Assembly (NCBI GenBank): GCA_030374805.1
Contig: JARGSG010000195.1
Location: 1,023,001 to 1,087,000, forward strand
DNA length: 64,000 nucleotides
Origin: Gracilaria gracilis
Taxonomy: Eukaryota > Rhodophyta > Florideophyceae > Gracilariales > Gracilariaceae
Direction of reading: 5' to 3'
Part shown: piece by piece, positions 40,944 to 52,899 of the stretch
Layout: each line of letters begins with the position of its first letter
How positions within the stretch are numbered: the first letter of the stretch is position 1
Position numbers and translations under genes: made by a program
The notes under the pieces: generated by a model
What the model saw: only the letters and a program-made list of their open reading frames with translations
Told to the model about the DNA's origin: nothing
The model's database searches: none

Positions 40944-42143
40944 ATGAGTGCTTGCGAGGCGCACAGTACAGTGACGGTTTTGGCGCGAAACCAGTCGGAA
41001 CAGAAAGGGGTAAGTTATAGTTTCAGATATAGGCCGTGCACATAGGCAGTGGCACGGAAAACGAGGACGGCGTCGATTGCATCGTATGGCACCGAATTCT
41101 TGCTTTCGGTGACGCTTTTGGCTTTTCTAAGATGTCGAACGGATACATGAAGGACGAGGAGCTTCTTGCGTTCCTGGAAGAGAAGGAGATCGGAGGAACG
41201 CCGTCTCCGAAGGGGGAAGGGGCCGAAGTTGCGCGGGTGGATGGAGGGTCACGAGAAGTGGAGGTTGTGGCTGTGGGGAAGGCAGGGGCTGCGGATGTGG
41301 GCTCGAAGGTGGTGGAGAAGAAGGGGAAGAAGAATGGGATATGGAGGAAAGGGGCGGTGCACCTGAGCCAATTGGGGATTGGGGAGCACATGGAGGGTGG
41401 AGGTGGAGAGGGAGGTAGGAAAGAGCAATGTACGGGGGAAATGAAGGAGTGGGTGAAGTTGTTGGGAGTTGTGATGAAGGAGCGAATGGATGATTGTATT
41501 GCGGAGAGTGTGGCGAAGATGGGAGGGGTGGTGTTGAGTGAGGAGGAGAATGGGGTGTCATTGGAAGCAATATCTAATTTGTGGAATGGTTTGAATGTGC
41601 TGGGAATGGAGATGGGTCGTCATGCGGATGGGATGGTGGAATGCGTAGGGAATGAGATACGGGAGCTGAGGGAGGAAATTGTGATGCTAAAGGGGAGGTT
41701 GGAGATGCTGGAGATGCAGATTGGGGAGGTGGAAAAGGCGCGGTTGTTGTTGGCGGAGGTGAAGGGGATACTGACAGGGACAGGAGGGGAGGTGGGAGGA
41801 AGTTGTGCCAAGGGGGGAATGAAGGTTGAGAAGAGATCGCCTGTGACGCCAAAGACTAAAGGAAGTGGGTAGTCGCTTGAAGAAGAGACGCAAGGAGGGA
41901 GGGAAGGTGGCAGGAGAGGAGGTGCGGCCGGGGCTGCGGGTTGTGACGTTGACTGGGTTTCGAAGCGCGGCGCATGCGGTGCAGACGGCGGAGCGCATAC
42001 TGGAAAAGCAGAGGGAGCGAAGGATGGGTGGTATGGGGAGCCGTTCTGGGGCGAGGAGCGTGTACGAGAATGGGGAGAGCTGCCCGCGGAAGTTCTACGA
42101 GATGACGTTTGAGGAGACGGAAACGCAGGATCCGAACGCGTGA
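40944..42143 (+). CDS. Hypothetical purine-rich coiled-coil protein, possibly spliced and frameshifted
   Basis: Main frame: ATG at 41132 to TAG at 41870 (246 codons), with DEELLAFLEEKE at the start, Gly/Glu/Lys-rich middle, and a clear coiled coil near the end (EIRELREEIVMLKGRLEMLEMQIGEVEKA). A possible first exon runs from the ATG at 40944 to 41009, 22 codons ending at GGG|GTAAGT, with an acceptor TTTTCTAAG just before 41132; both phases are zero. After the stop, a frame one base away (41865-42143) continues with a basic segment and GLRVVTLTGFRSAAHAVQTAERI, so a frameshift or a small intron may join them. The coding strand is strikingly G-rich. I recognise no family; it may be a lineage-specific gene or a transposon structural protein. 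Confidence 0.4.
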
Positions 42144-42528
42144 GGTGCGGAAATCGACTAAAGTATGGTAAGGGGGTGGCGGTGTTGAGTGGCTGTGGAG
42201 ATGGGAAGGAATGGGCGGATGTCTTTCGGTGGCTGGGGTGGCAATTGCTTCTCATTTTCGGGCGAAATGGAAATTGGAACTAGCACGGATGGAAAATTTG
42301 GAGAGGGTCGTGGAAAAGAGTGTAGTTGGGGTGGGTTGCGAGGCGAACCTCTCGAAATACTAGGAGACCCTAGCATTAAACTGCGCGAGATGGAATACAA
42401 TATTCCAAAATTTGTTAATTTTTTTAATGGCAGCCTCTGCCACCCCCGCGCGCACCCAGATAACGCCTAAAACTAGCAACTGTTCCACACATAGCACCCA
42501 GTATTCCACTCTGCAGAACACAGACGAT

Positions 42529-42916
42529 AGTAGCATAGTAGTAGTTTAGTGTGCACAAGGTGCCCCTCAGGGTGTCCACGTGTACGGCTCCTGCACTGTG
42601 TTGTGCAAGTCCTCAGGGTTCCCCTTTGTAGGTAGATTGTCTATTCTTTTTCGACACGGGGCTGCTGCCCCCGGAGATGCACTTAAGCACCTCCCGCTGG
42701 GCAGAGCTGACCGTGGTAAACCTGAAGCACCCCCTAGCAGATTCTTCATCGTCTAGTTTCCCATAGGGTCGTTCTGCCGCCGCTACCGGTGCTGCACGCT
42801 TGTCTCGTGCTCCGTTGTTATCGTCGCTGCACGCTCCTTCGTCCGCGCTTGGGCGCTGCGCATGGTATCCCTATTTCTTGGGCATTGTTGATACTCACTC
42901 GCGTGAGTGTACTTCA
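42529..42916 (+). repeat. Partial second copy of the palindrome-rich element (left 388 bp)
   Basis: Matches 23253-23640 end to end with substitutions and no gaps, then similarity stops abruptly at 42916. Left flank TGCAGAACACAGACGAT is the reverse complement of the sequence just right of the first copy (28835-28851). No palindrome array follows. Confidence 0.9.
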
Positions 42917-44072
42917 CTCCGGACCGTTATACTTTTCTTCGAGTTTCTTGAACGACGTAGAGTGTACAAATCTCTCAAAGACGGCCTTTTGTAGAAAAAT
43001 CTGAAGTTCCGACGGAGACAGAGAGTCTGAAATTCTGCATGTTCTTACCAGAGGTTGAATACGTTGCGTGATTTGGGATGGAGACGAAGGGGTGATGGTT
43101 TGGAAAAGTATCTGGGTTATTCTATGCGAGAAATGTGCTTAAATACACTAGCCGCAGTGTTCTAGAGCAGCAACACTTTCTACTATTGACACCCAAGGGT
43201 AAAAGCCGCCTTTGGCGTGAAGGCAATTTGCTGAATTGTCGTCTCTGGGTACGGTCATTGACGAAATTACATCATTTCACACCTTCATCTGGTGGGGTGG
43301 CTGCTGTTTCGCTTTGGCATTGAAAATGAGAGGCATTAAGCATACCTCGTTTGGCACTATTCTGCGTTTGAAAGAGCGGCCAGCGTCGTTTCTGGATGTT
43401 AGGCCGTTTGCCGTCGGTTGTGAGCAGGTATTTGCCGCTCTTGCGGTATCTGAACCGACCTAAGCAAAAAGGTGCCTCTTTTCGTAATCAACCTAGCGCA
43501 GCGCGCTTTCTTCTTCGCGCGAGAGGGTGATGCCCTCAAAACGTTGTTGAGTCTTTCTAAGTCACATCTTTGGGGGAGATTCTCATACAAAGTGTTCGCG
43601 TTTTCTCGCGTTTAGTGTCATTAAGTGTAGCCAACTCTCTCGCGAAGATTTGTACGCTTGGCATCATACGTTTCACTGTGAAACGATGTACGTTTTTGGT
43701 CTTCAACGCAAACAAGGCGTTCTGACCACAATGTGGCGCAGATGCCGCCATTTATGTAACGACACGTTTTAAAAGCTCCGACACTTTTGGTATAGGTCAG
43801 TTACAAAGGTGCCCAGACAGAATACGAGTAGTTAGTACTTACTATGACTAGTAAAAAGACATCATAAAGCCAACAAAAGTTTTCCAGCACTTTGCAAATC
43901 ATAAGAACATAGTGCGAAAGCTTTAGAAATCCACGAAATCTTATAAAGCCCAGAAAATGTTTTATACCATAACTCTGCTTCCAAGAGAGAGCCAAAATTC
44001 AAACTTTGCATACATATATCAAGACCCAAAACTCGCCTACATACCAGCTTTCAACTAGAACATCCATCAAGC
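42917..44072. other. No gene supported
   Basis: 1.15 kb. Short minus-strand frames at 43751-43557 and 43590-43399 overlap and might be decayed coding sequence (start MAASAPHCGQNALFALKTKN), but no family is recognised. Confidence 0.3.
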
Positions 44073-45068
44073 ATGCCTCTTGGACCGGTTTTAACTAACC
44101 GCAAGAAAGGCCTCATTCTTGCTCACCACAGCCACGGCATCTCTCAAACGGCCATAGCAGAAGAGCTAAGACGAAGCTGTAAATCCATCCAAAAGTTTCT
44201 AAGCAGCCGAAACCTCGCCAACAGCGACCATTCAAGCCAAAAAATGTCATACTGTACAAAAGCACCATAAGAACCATCATCGGACAAGCCACAAACATTT
44301 GATGCAGTGCCGCAGACATAAAAAGTAGTATAATTTTGGAATCTTGGTCTACAAAATGCAACAAATTTTGATCGGAACACCCCACCTGCGTTCCCAGAAA
44401 TTCCTTGTGGGCTGTATATGAGCAAATCCCACAATAAAACAGTTCACCTTGGCACGCATTAAACAGTAATTTTAAGTTTTCAAATGAAAGCGTTTAATCT
44501 TCACACACGAAGAAAAGTTCAACCTCGATGGTCCGGACGGTATAGCTTCATACTGGTATCACTTACGCACCATTCCAAAGATGTTTCCTAAGAGGCATCA
44601 GGGTGGTGCGTGAACCATGACTTGGGCCGCAATTTCCTACTACGGTATAAGTAATGTACACAGCGTTGAGGGTAACGAGGATTCTGTTCATTACTGTAAT
44701 ATATAAAAGCGTACTCTCATTCCGTTTGCGGGTGAGTCTTGCGGTGAAAGATGGAAGTTAATGCATGACGGAGCATCAACACATCTGTCAAATTACGAAG
44801 AAAAGGCTTTCCGATCGAGACATTGATGTACTGGATTGGCCGGAAAAGTCTCCAGGCCTTAATCCGATAGGAAATGTCTGAGTTCGTTTGACAAGAAGTG
44901 TTTATGAGGGCGAGATTCAATTTTCATGCATCGAGGACTTTGCAAAGAAAGAGGTAACCTGTTGGTATAAAATTGATGACGATTGATTACATCAAAACTC
45001 TGTATCATTCGATGCCCAGTCATCTAGTGGCTGTAATTGATTGTAGAGAAACGACTACAAGCTACTGA
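44073..45068 (+). pseudogene. Tc1/mariner transposase relic
   Basis: Starts at ATG 44073 with MPLGPVLTNRKKGLILAHHS and a helix-turn-helix (ISQTAIAEELRRSCKSIQKFL), the typical Tc1 paired-type DNA-binding domain. Downstream, in changing frames, Tc1 landmarks are readable: KFNLDGPDG (about 44517-44545), DVLDWPEKSPGLNPI (about 44820-44870), YEGEIQF and DDDYIKTLYHSMPSH (about 44975-45020). They follow the order of a DD34E Tc1 transposase, so the whole gene can be traced, but many stops and frameshifts make it dead. Terminal inverted repeats were not convincing. Confidence 0.75.
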
Positions 45069-45507
45069 TGTGTTTGCAATTGTTTCTTTGGGTTTGGTAT
45101 ATATAGTACTTTGCGGATCTTTATCGATTTCGTAGTGGTTTTATTGCATTTAAGGGCAATCTGCTGTTTACTTTGTAGCCTTTTCTGATCTACGTGTTTT
45201 ACTTGGCCTTCCGCTCTGGGTCCCAGGCGAAAGAGCAGCTGCGGCGCCCAGTATTCAGCTGAGAAGGGCAGGCAGTTTTGGATCTATACCTCCTTCGCAG
45301 ACTGAAGTACAATGCAAAACACACTGCAAATGCGTAGTGATCATGCTAAGCATTCAACACCGCCGAACCTCAAGGTTCCAATGTTTCATCATTCAGCTTT
45401 ACAGTACGAAGCTTTATATTCAAACTGCGCACGCGGTTTTCGCGGTACTTCTGTTGCGTTAAACGCCTTTTCTTTACTATCCTCTCCAATTTTGTAGAGT
45501 TTTGCCG
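45069..45507. other. No gene supported
   Basis: 439 bp between two transposase relics; a short frame at 45312-45497 has no recognised domain. It probably belongs to the 3' end of the Tc1-like element. Confidence 0.3.
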
Positions 45508-46632
45508 TCACTTTTGCATAAAAATCGCCATCCTCCATTTGAAGCTGATGGTTCTTAATATACGCATTTGTTTGACCACAGCATAGATAAAAATTAAATC
45601 ATATAGATTTTTGTTCCATTTATATTTGAGCCACAGTATAGACCATAATCCAGACATTCTTCCGAAATAGTTTTCAGCAGAAATCCTATCAGAAAATATG
45701 CGCTTATTTTGCAAATCTTCTTCCTCCGATAAATTCCCAAGCCTGTGCTTTCATTTGGGATGTTTAGCTCGGCAAATTCTTTCAAACCTTGACATCCTTT
45801 GTCAAAAAGTACCGCCTAAAATTTGGAATATTCCTTACATAAAACTCAAGTATCTAAAATGTTCTCAGTATGATCTATCTTTTTCAATGCCCATTTGGTT
45901 AAGCTTTTCATATTGTCATAAAGATATTTATATCGGATTTTGAACCATTTTAGTGGGATGTTGCAAAAACTGCCAGTCTATTGGTTACGACCGAAAATTC
46001 AGTTTTATAACCGTAGAGCTTATTCTTTGCGCTAATTTGTTTCTCTCTTGATTCAAAGAACCCCGGGGTGGTTATATTGTTGAGACGTAGCGTCTGTGGC
46101 GTAATATGCACACTTGTATTTGGAAAACGTTTTCTTTTATTTAACCAATTTTGACATAGGCAATTTCTTCCATTCCTTCGTCACCATTGTTTCGTAGAGG
46201 TGAATAGCAATCATACGAATAAAATTTGTAATCAATCTTTGAAAAGTTAGCGTTTTGAAATTGACAATTTTAGCCATAAATCCCACCCACCACCCTGTTT
46301 CAGGAATGAAGAGCATGTGAACAACGTGTCTCTCCGGATTGATTGAAATTTTTTCCACGGCCTACGTTTCACTTCTCAGAAATAAATGTTTCCAAAGAAC
46401 TTCAAAGTTTTTGGAATTCTGCAGCTGTAAAGTGGGTCATTTGCAAAATAGACTCCATTCCGTTTTGACTGTAAAATATTTCAAAGATAGAGCCCTCGGA
46501 GTCATTTTCTTCATCAGAGTCATCCCAATTGGGGGTTTCCGTCGCCAGTTCAAATTTCTGACGCATGTTGAATGCCTTGTTGGCTAGGAATTCAAGTGCA
46601 TTAAACGCGCTATCTTGGGTAATACTAGACAT
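45508..46632 (-). pseudogene. DDE transposase relic of a PIF/ISL2EU-like family
   Basis: Broken frames on the minus strand. 46632-46402 reads MSSITQDSAFNALEFLANKA, DSDEENDSEGSIFEIF and GMESILQMTHFTAAEFQKL. 46358-46137 reads MAKIVNFKTLTFQRLI and YETMVTKEWKKLPMSKLV. 45714-45508 ends with SDRISAENYFGRMSGLWSIL and KYKWNKNLYDLIF, resembling the catalytic Glu block E(N/R).FGR....W found at the end of such transposases. The central part is degenerate. Family is judged from these fragments only. Confidence 0.55.
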
Positions 46633-47379
46633 ACTACAATACCTTGACTCCGGGACGATGGAGAATGTCGATGAACTTGGCCATTAACTCCCCATTGCAC
46701 GGGCGTTTCGGTATTGTTAAAAGACAAAGTTGCTTCTTTGGTGACTATATCTTTTCTCTTATGCTCTTGATTTGCGCATGGACACAGCCATTACCACATG
46801 ACTGTGTCAATGTGAAGGACATTGACACTCAATTTAAATGTCATACCTGCGACTTTTGAACTCAGTATCATTGTAGAAAATGAGTCAATCAAGGAAACAG
46901 CTCACTGTTTCCTGAATTTACTCAGTTTTTGCGTAGAAAACTTCTTTTTACGTTGGAGGTCTATTGACCAAGTGTTTCCAATCAGATTCTTAAAGAGCAT
47001 GACATTCCGTTTTCATGCCAGCCTGTCCTAAATTCCCTTAGAAATTATCCTGCCCTCTTGCCGTGCACGGCTGCGGCTGGATCTACATTACATAACTGAC
47101 GTAAACCTCTGTATCCAACGGGATCGAACTGACTCAACTACCCGTGCACACTTACATTATATGGCCCTGTTAATGGCAATCCTCTTGCCAATTAGCTCTC
47201 CATACTGCGCCTCTCCACTTATACCATGGTGATGACTCAGCTATTGACCCCCTCCGCCCATTTTTAACGAGCCAAGTCATCATGCATATGCGCTTCAAGT
47301 ACTTTAACCATAATAGCGCGCTTTACAACATATAGAAAATGGATCGCTTTTCAAACTACGCGAATGACATGCCTTTTGT
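46633..47379. other. No gene supported
   Basis: 750 bp, AT-rich to about 47040, then more mixed. Short frames only. It lies just beyond the 3' coding end of the Copia relic, so it may include that element's 3' LTR, but no matching LTR copy was found. Confidence 0.3.
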
Positions 47380-47407
47380 GTGACAAAAAACCTTTGGCCT
47401 GGGCCAT

Positions 47408-47845
47408 TTATTCTTCCAGCTCGCACATTTTGTGCTTCTCTACTCCCGCTTCAAGGCATTGTAATGCTGATTGGCTTCGGAAAAAGTATGAACCAGAAAA
47501 AACGTGTGTGTTGATTGACATTCCCCGGTGATGGTTCACATTCTTGGGGCCGTGGTGATGTTGAGTCTTTCGCGTAGTGCTGTGAATCGATTGCGGTGCA
47601 GCGGTTTGTTCAATATGTCTGCCAACACATTCGTGGTGGGCACTGGCCATATGCAGATGCCGCCTTATGCGATATGGTGCTGCAAGAAGTAATGTCATAT
47701 ATTCTGAAGTGCAACGCCCTCTTGGGGGATGTTCCGGTACCTGGTTGTTTTTCTGACTTGTCGGCAGGGACAGTATATGACTATATATTTTGGCCACTAC
47801 TGCAGACTGGACACGTGAGACACGGTGAGTCAGGCAGGTTGGCAC
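47408..47845 (-). pseudogene. Copia RNase H C-terminal part, separated by the nested element
   Basis: Contains CTSEYMTLLLAA, equivalent to the (S/A)EAEY.AL.EA segment of Copia RNase H, then HSTTRKTQHHHGPKNVNHHRG, resembling the N-P-x-x-H-x-R-x-K-H-I-D/(V) block in shifted frame, and ends EKHKMCELEE at the polyprotein stop. It fits as the missing end of the Copia relic at 54.4-58.4 kb. Confidence 0.55.
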
Positions 47846-47905
47846 AGCATTGCTGGTACTTTCTACTATATTTTATGCATTTTTGATACTTATGATATTT
47901 TAGCC

Positions 47906-49130
47906 GTACAGTACACTAGACCTTAGAACTCTCCACTATTCCGCCCACGTGGTGAACGTGCGCAATCACAAGAGCATGCGCACGTGCACACACCTGTCCG
48001 CGTGTATATGTGTACCCTTTACGCGTGTACGCTTGTACGCATACCCACCTGCGCCGTCGTGATCATCACAGAAACGCAAAAAGCGCGCGCACCAAACGGC
48101 TCCCCACGCCTCGCCCCCGCGCTTGTCGCCTCCCCCCACACCCGAGGAGGCACAACTATCGCACCATCACGCGCAACCACCGTCGCACTGTCGCACGCCA
48201 CCTCCGCCGTACCACCGTCTCCACCAGCGCTAAGCACCGGCACACATCTGTCGTGCCGTCACAAAGTTTTCCCGTTGCCACACCTCCAGACCGCTACCAC
48301 CGTCGTAACACCATCACCACCACCGACGCATCATTGCAACGCTTCTCCGTGACCATGCATCCAAACCGCCAACAGCTCCGTACCGCCATCGTTTCTTCAT
48401 TGATTCAGAGCCAGACTGCCACCACGGCCGTGACAACACCACAACCAGCCCCATTCCACCGTCACCACCAGCGCCGTACAAACGTCACTAACACCACCAC
48501 ACTACCGTCAGAGCCACCGCCGTACAACCAGAGCCATCGTAAAACCCTACTGCTGACGAAGCCGCACCACCTCCGCCGTGCCACCACCTTCGCATTATCA
48601 TACTGCTAACATGACCATACCACCATAGCTGTCACAGCATCGCCGCACTCGATAAATGCCCCACACTAGATAGCCGCACCCCACCGTTTCTTCGTTGGAA
48701 CAACGCAACCACCGCCGTACCGACGTCATTACCACTGCCGTTCCACAAGTGTCGCCGAAAGACTCCACCGCCACACTACTACACTGTGAGCGTCTCCGGA
48801 ACACCACTGTCATACCACATCTACCGCAGTATCATACTACAAATCGCCATCACATCACTATGGTCGTTACAGTATCACTTGAATCAATCTCCGCAACCCG
48901 AGCCCGCATAATCAAAAACTCAGAGTTGCCCAATCAAAACTACCGCAGAATGGCCTCGCAACATAAGCAACGCACAACCGTGCCTGGATTCGCCTGCGTT
49001 TATACCGCCGCATTGATACGTCGGACCGTAAAATCGCATCACTACCGTACAACCAACCCATCGCACAGCTGTGCCCTTACAAAATGACATTGCCTTGGAG
49101 GGACATTGTCTCACCGTCACATTGCAGTCT
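47906..49130 (+). repeat. Left long terminal inverted repeat of the MULE
   Basis: About 1.2 kb; the inner limit is approximate. From 48.1 kb it is low-complexity, built of CACC, CCGTAC and ACCACC runs, which opens long Thr/Arg/His-rich frames (for example 48010-48609) that I regard as non-coding. Confidence 0.7.
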
Positions 49131-50000
49131 CCATCTCACACCATCACACCGCAAAATGCCCACATCGCTGAACCGTCCATCTAATCGTCATATAAACGCT
49201 CCGTCACTCTGAGATATCGACGCCCTGCCCAACTTTTGCAAAGTTGTCATCCCGCACTACCAGGGTGAAAATCCAAGTCGTGCTCCGCTCTCTTCTTCTT
49301 CGTCCATGTGACGAAATAGAAAGGCCGTGTTTTCCACAGCAGTGATAGAAGTCGTACGCGGTGGTCAGCAGTCATACTAGATCAGCTTTTTTTGGTTAGA
49401 AATTGGGCTTTACGGAAGAAGTGGGGTGTGTTCACATTCAAATGTTTTTTGGGATACGGCAGGAGGAGAGATTACGACTGAAATCAGCAGCTCAACATAG
49501 TTCTTGTTTTCAAAGGAGGTGGGTAGTAAAAGTAAGGGTTTTTTGGCAGAGTCTAGGGAACAAACTGGAACTTCGCTTGCAAAGTTCAGGTTCTCGCCAT
49601 TCTCAGAAGAAATATGAGATACACATGTGATGTGGGTTGGATATACTTGACCCAGAATTTGTAAAGTTATGGTACAATTCAGGTACGCGTTTAATATATT
49701 GTTCAATTAGATATCATATTTGCGTGAGTCTCACGAAAGGTCTTGATATAGATCCGGTATGTATATAGGGTACACATGTGAAGAAGGTTTGATATAGCAA
49801 ATTTCAGAATATATTGCACCTATATCGCAAATGTGGGAAATACTCCAAAAGATATGTCAGATATATATCAGTTCCACGTCTGGAATATATCAAAAATTTT
49901 TGGAGCCGTATGATTTCTATAAATATTTCATATATGTACGATAATATCTTCATACGAATCCTACGTCGTACAAAGATATTATATCAATATCCGACCTGTA
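49131..50000. other. Inner region of the MULE before the transposase
   Basis: AT-rich. At about 49735-50000 it holds many GATATA/ATATC motifs (such as TTGATATAG, AGATATATATCAG, GGAATATATC) as direct and inverted repeats. No coding frame is supported. Confidence 0.4.
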
Positions 50001-51898
50001 TCACGGATTTTCACTGGGACTAAAGCGAGGAATAAATAAATCTCGCTCTCTCCTGAACGAAACAAAAGTAGTACGACGATAGCGGATGATATCTCGATAA
50101 TCAGAGCATACCTTCTGTCCGACTAGATGCTTACAAAATAAAAAGCGGGACCTAATTAAGGCCGGGCACGAACAAAACCACTCCACTTTGTTGGTATTAT
50201 ACTCATATAAGCTTTCTCTCTCGCTAGCTCTCTTCTATTCATTTGTAAACTGCTTGTACTACGAAGCTTTTAGGCCACCAATAAATGAACCATTGAGATC
50301 ACAAAGGTATTTATGCATGAAATTTTCCAACACGAACACAAGGAATTCTGAGCGAGGCCTATTGTAGTTGCTTCATTACAATCGCTTGAGCACGGACCAA
50401 TGCGCTTCAATCATCATTGTAGTCTTTGAAAGAGCAATTGAGTTCGCATTCCGCCTTCCACATAAATCAAACCATTCTTCTGAGCATAAATTCTCATTCA
50501 AATACAAATACAGCTCCCCAAGCACCAGGTCATTCTCCGGATGAACTAAATTATGAACTGAGTCTAAGCAGTTTTGCCTAATTTCCGTCATCGTAGTCCT
50601 TTTGGAAAAGAAGTGCATATTGTAATGCACCGATATCATGTTCAATACATTCTGCTCATTGTCTCTCGGGTATCTTGTACCATCTACTTTCCTTAAAGCT
50701 CAGAGCTCAGAGCTTTTTTTACAGTACGTTTAAGGTGCCAAAGACAAATAGAAGATTTCTTGTCAAAGACCTCATGAATCGCCTAAATTTTGACCTCCAT
50801 CCTCGTCACTTAAAAAGAATTAGGGGTTCAGTGATTCCACTGCTTGCTTCAGAGCTTCTACGAAGTTTATCAACAGTTTTTTTGTATCCTGGAAAATATC
50901 TGTTGACCTGCATTGGTTCAAGCAACATGTATGCTATTGGAAATCCGTGGCCAGTAACCGACCCTATTACTGAGAACAATTCTATTTTCGAAGATTTAGT
51001 CTTATAGGTGGATTCAATGAAAATTTCTTTCACAGACATTTTTGAGAGGAATGGTCAGAGCAAACCAATTTTATGTCTTTTTTCCTCTGAGTTTACCTTC
51101 GGCGTTCGCCGAAGGCTTTATTTATATCAATGCCCAAGAACAAGCTCACGAGAGCGAGCTGCTCTTAAAAGATCAAAGTGCAAATGCGTCCTTGTTGCCG
51201 CACAGACGCAAAAGCCGTGCTAGAATTTCTTACGGATATTTCAAGTGATATACATATCTCCGAAATACTCGTGGTAAACGATATTGAAAACGGGTCTTTG
51301 TCATGGAATATTATTTTGAAAGAAGCTGACTCTTGTAGGAAAAGCATCACTTAATCCTTCGAATCGCTGGCTCTGTGGACGACGCTTTCCATTTGTTTTG
51401 CTCTTTGGTTGTAGGAATATTGATAATCAACATACTAACTTGCAGATATTCCCAGATGCTGCGCTATTTGAAAAGGAGTACGTCCTTGCTTAAAGAGCTC
51501 TGCGACCAGATCCGGTCTTTGTGTTACAGAGTGACTACTCCTTTTACGAGGACTAAGGCCTTCGTGCTGGGCTTCATGCTTCATATGAATGATTGCTGAT
51601 ATTGATCTATGATATGAGAAACTTATACTATCTCCACAGTCAAAGTTCTTCATGGCACTTCTCTGTCGCCTTTTCTTTGTTTTTGGAACTATCCTTTTTG
51701 ATTTCTATTTCCGTCTACAATTGTAGTAGCTGCTTTTCGCTTCCCTGATGCTCTTTGCCCCACACAGTATCCAGAACCACCTATTTCGTGCACCTTGCTC
51801 AAAAGGAGTTTTTCGAGGTTGGTACATTGCTGCATTAAGTCAAAATGAACTTTTACGTTCGGAATGTAGATTAAAAAGTCTAGTGCAACTTCTAGCAT
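50001..51898 (-). pseudogene. MULE transposase relic with SWIM zinc finger
   Basis: Minus-strand fragments in MULE order. 51653-51435: MKHEAQHEGLSPRKRSSHS and PFQIAQHLGIS (helix-turn-helix-like). 51039-50806: EIFIESTYKTKSSKIEL and VTGHGFPIAYMLLE, the start of the MULE DDE domain (D.T.KTN....L....G....G..FP.A.). 50645-50376: MIEAHWSVLKRL near the third catalytic region. 50186-50001: EWFCSCPALIRSRFLFCKHL, a C-x-C-x(n)-C-x-H SWIM finger. The frames change several times, so it is inactive. Confidence 0.7.
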
Positions 51899-52899
51899 TT
51901 CTGCTGCCTTGCGGGTGACCTTGTAGAACCAAAGCTTAAATTGGTATTCGCCAGATCAATATACCTCTATGGTATTACAGTAGCATACACTTGGAACCAT
52001 TTCAATCGCAGGTGCGTGACTGCAGTCATTACAACGTACAGCTAGGTTCATGCTTCTCCTCGACAGAAATCGCTGCATGTTTACCCACCTTTTGCATTGA
52101 AAGCACTTCTGCGTGAACGCGTGTGGTATCTTGGATGGACCTTCAAGGAATTTTTCCGAAAGCTGTAGAAATTAGAGGGCTGCGAAACTGTTTTCGTCTA
52201 CACCATAGTCCTCATCAATAAACTTCGCAGCCAGATGTTCCACTTCCTCGTAGTCGAAGTCAAATGTACTTTGTAGCACAGTAAACGCTTCGGAGTGGGC
52301 CGGAATGCCATCAAAAAACAGCTCGTGAAAGACGACGTTAGAGTTCTCCAGTGTTAGCTACCAATTCCTTGGCGAGATCCGCAACGTGATCCTGAAAATG
52401 AACAGCTCATGAGACTTACCTTAGTAGTCCACATTTTGATTCGCAATTGAAAAACTTTGTGTAAGATGACTCGAAGCTCTACGTAATTACTCCAGACAGC
52501 GGGGGCAGTAGTATTCTGGAGATAACTAAGACACCCTACTTCTGGTGCGTCTGCATTTCCCGCCCACGCAAAATGGAAATGACAATAGAGCTGTTTATAG
52601 ATTTAACACCGTATGCGAACATCGCATGGCTCATAATATGGAAGCGCTGAAGACACGAAAAAACATACATTTCGACCAGGTTTTCACAAAGATGAAATAA
52701 GAACAATTGTATTAACCGTAGTTAACTTACATTGCCTTTGATTTTGAAACAACGTGGGGTATCTACGTATGCTGATGCCTCGAACTCCAGCAGAAAAAGC
52801 CATCAGAAGAATTAAGACGCTTGAACTAAATTGCGCCACCATAACAACACGATGGCAGGCTGAGCAGCGGTCACACGAAAATGTGCTTTGCGGTGGTGT

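Noticed and set aside
41127-42255. Proline/serine-rich minus-strand frames opposite the purine-rich gene
   Set aside because: They are the complement of a G-rich coding strand and have no start context or domain; the plus-strand frame has the coiled coil.
44000-45180. Terminal inverted repeats for the Tc1-like relic
   Set aside because: Only a short ACCCAAA match could be found on the two sides, no better than chance in AT-rich DNA.
47040-47180. tRNA-like segment with GGGATCGAACTGAC
   Set aside because: No acceptor or anticodon stem of proper length could be paired around it.
48010-48609. 200-codon Thr/Arg/His-rich reading frame as a gene
   Set aside because: It arises from CACC/CCGTAC low-complexity DNA of the MULE terminal repeat and is mirrored at 54174-53194.
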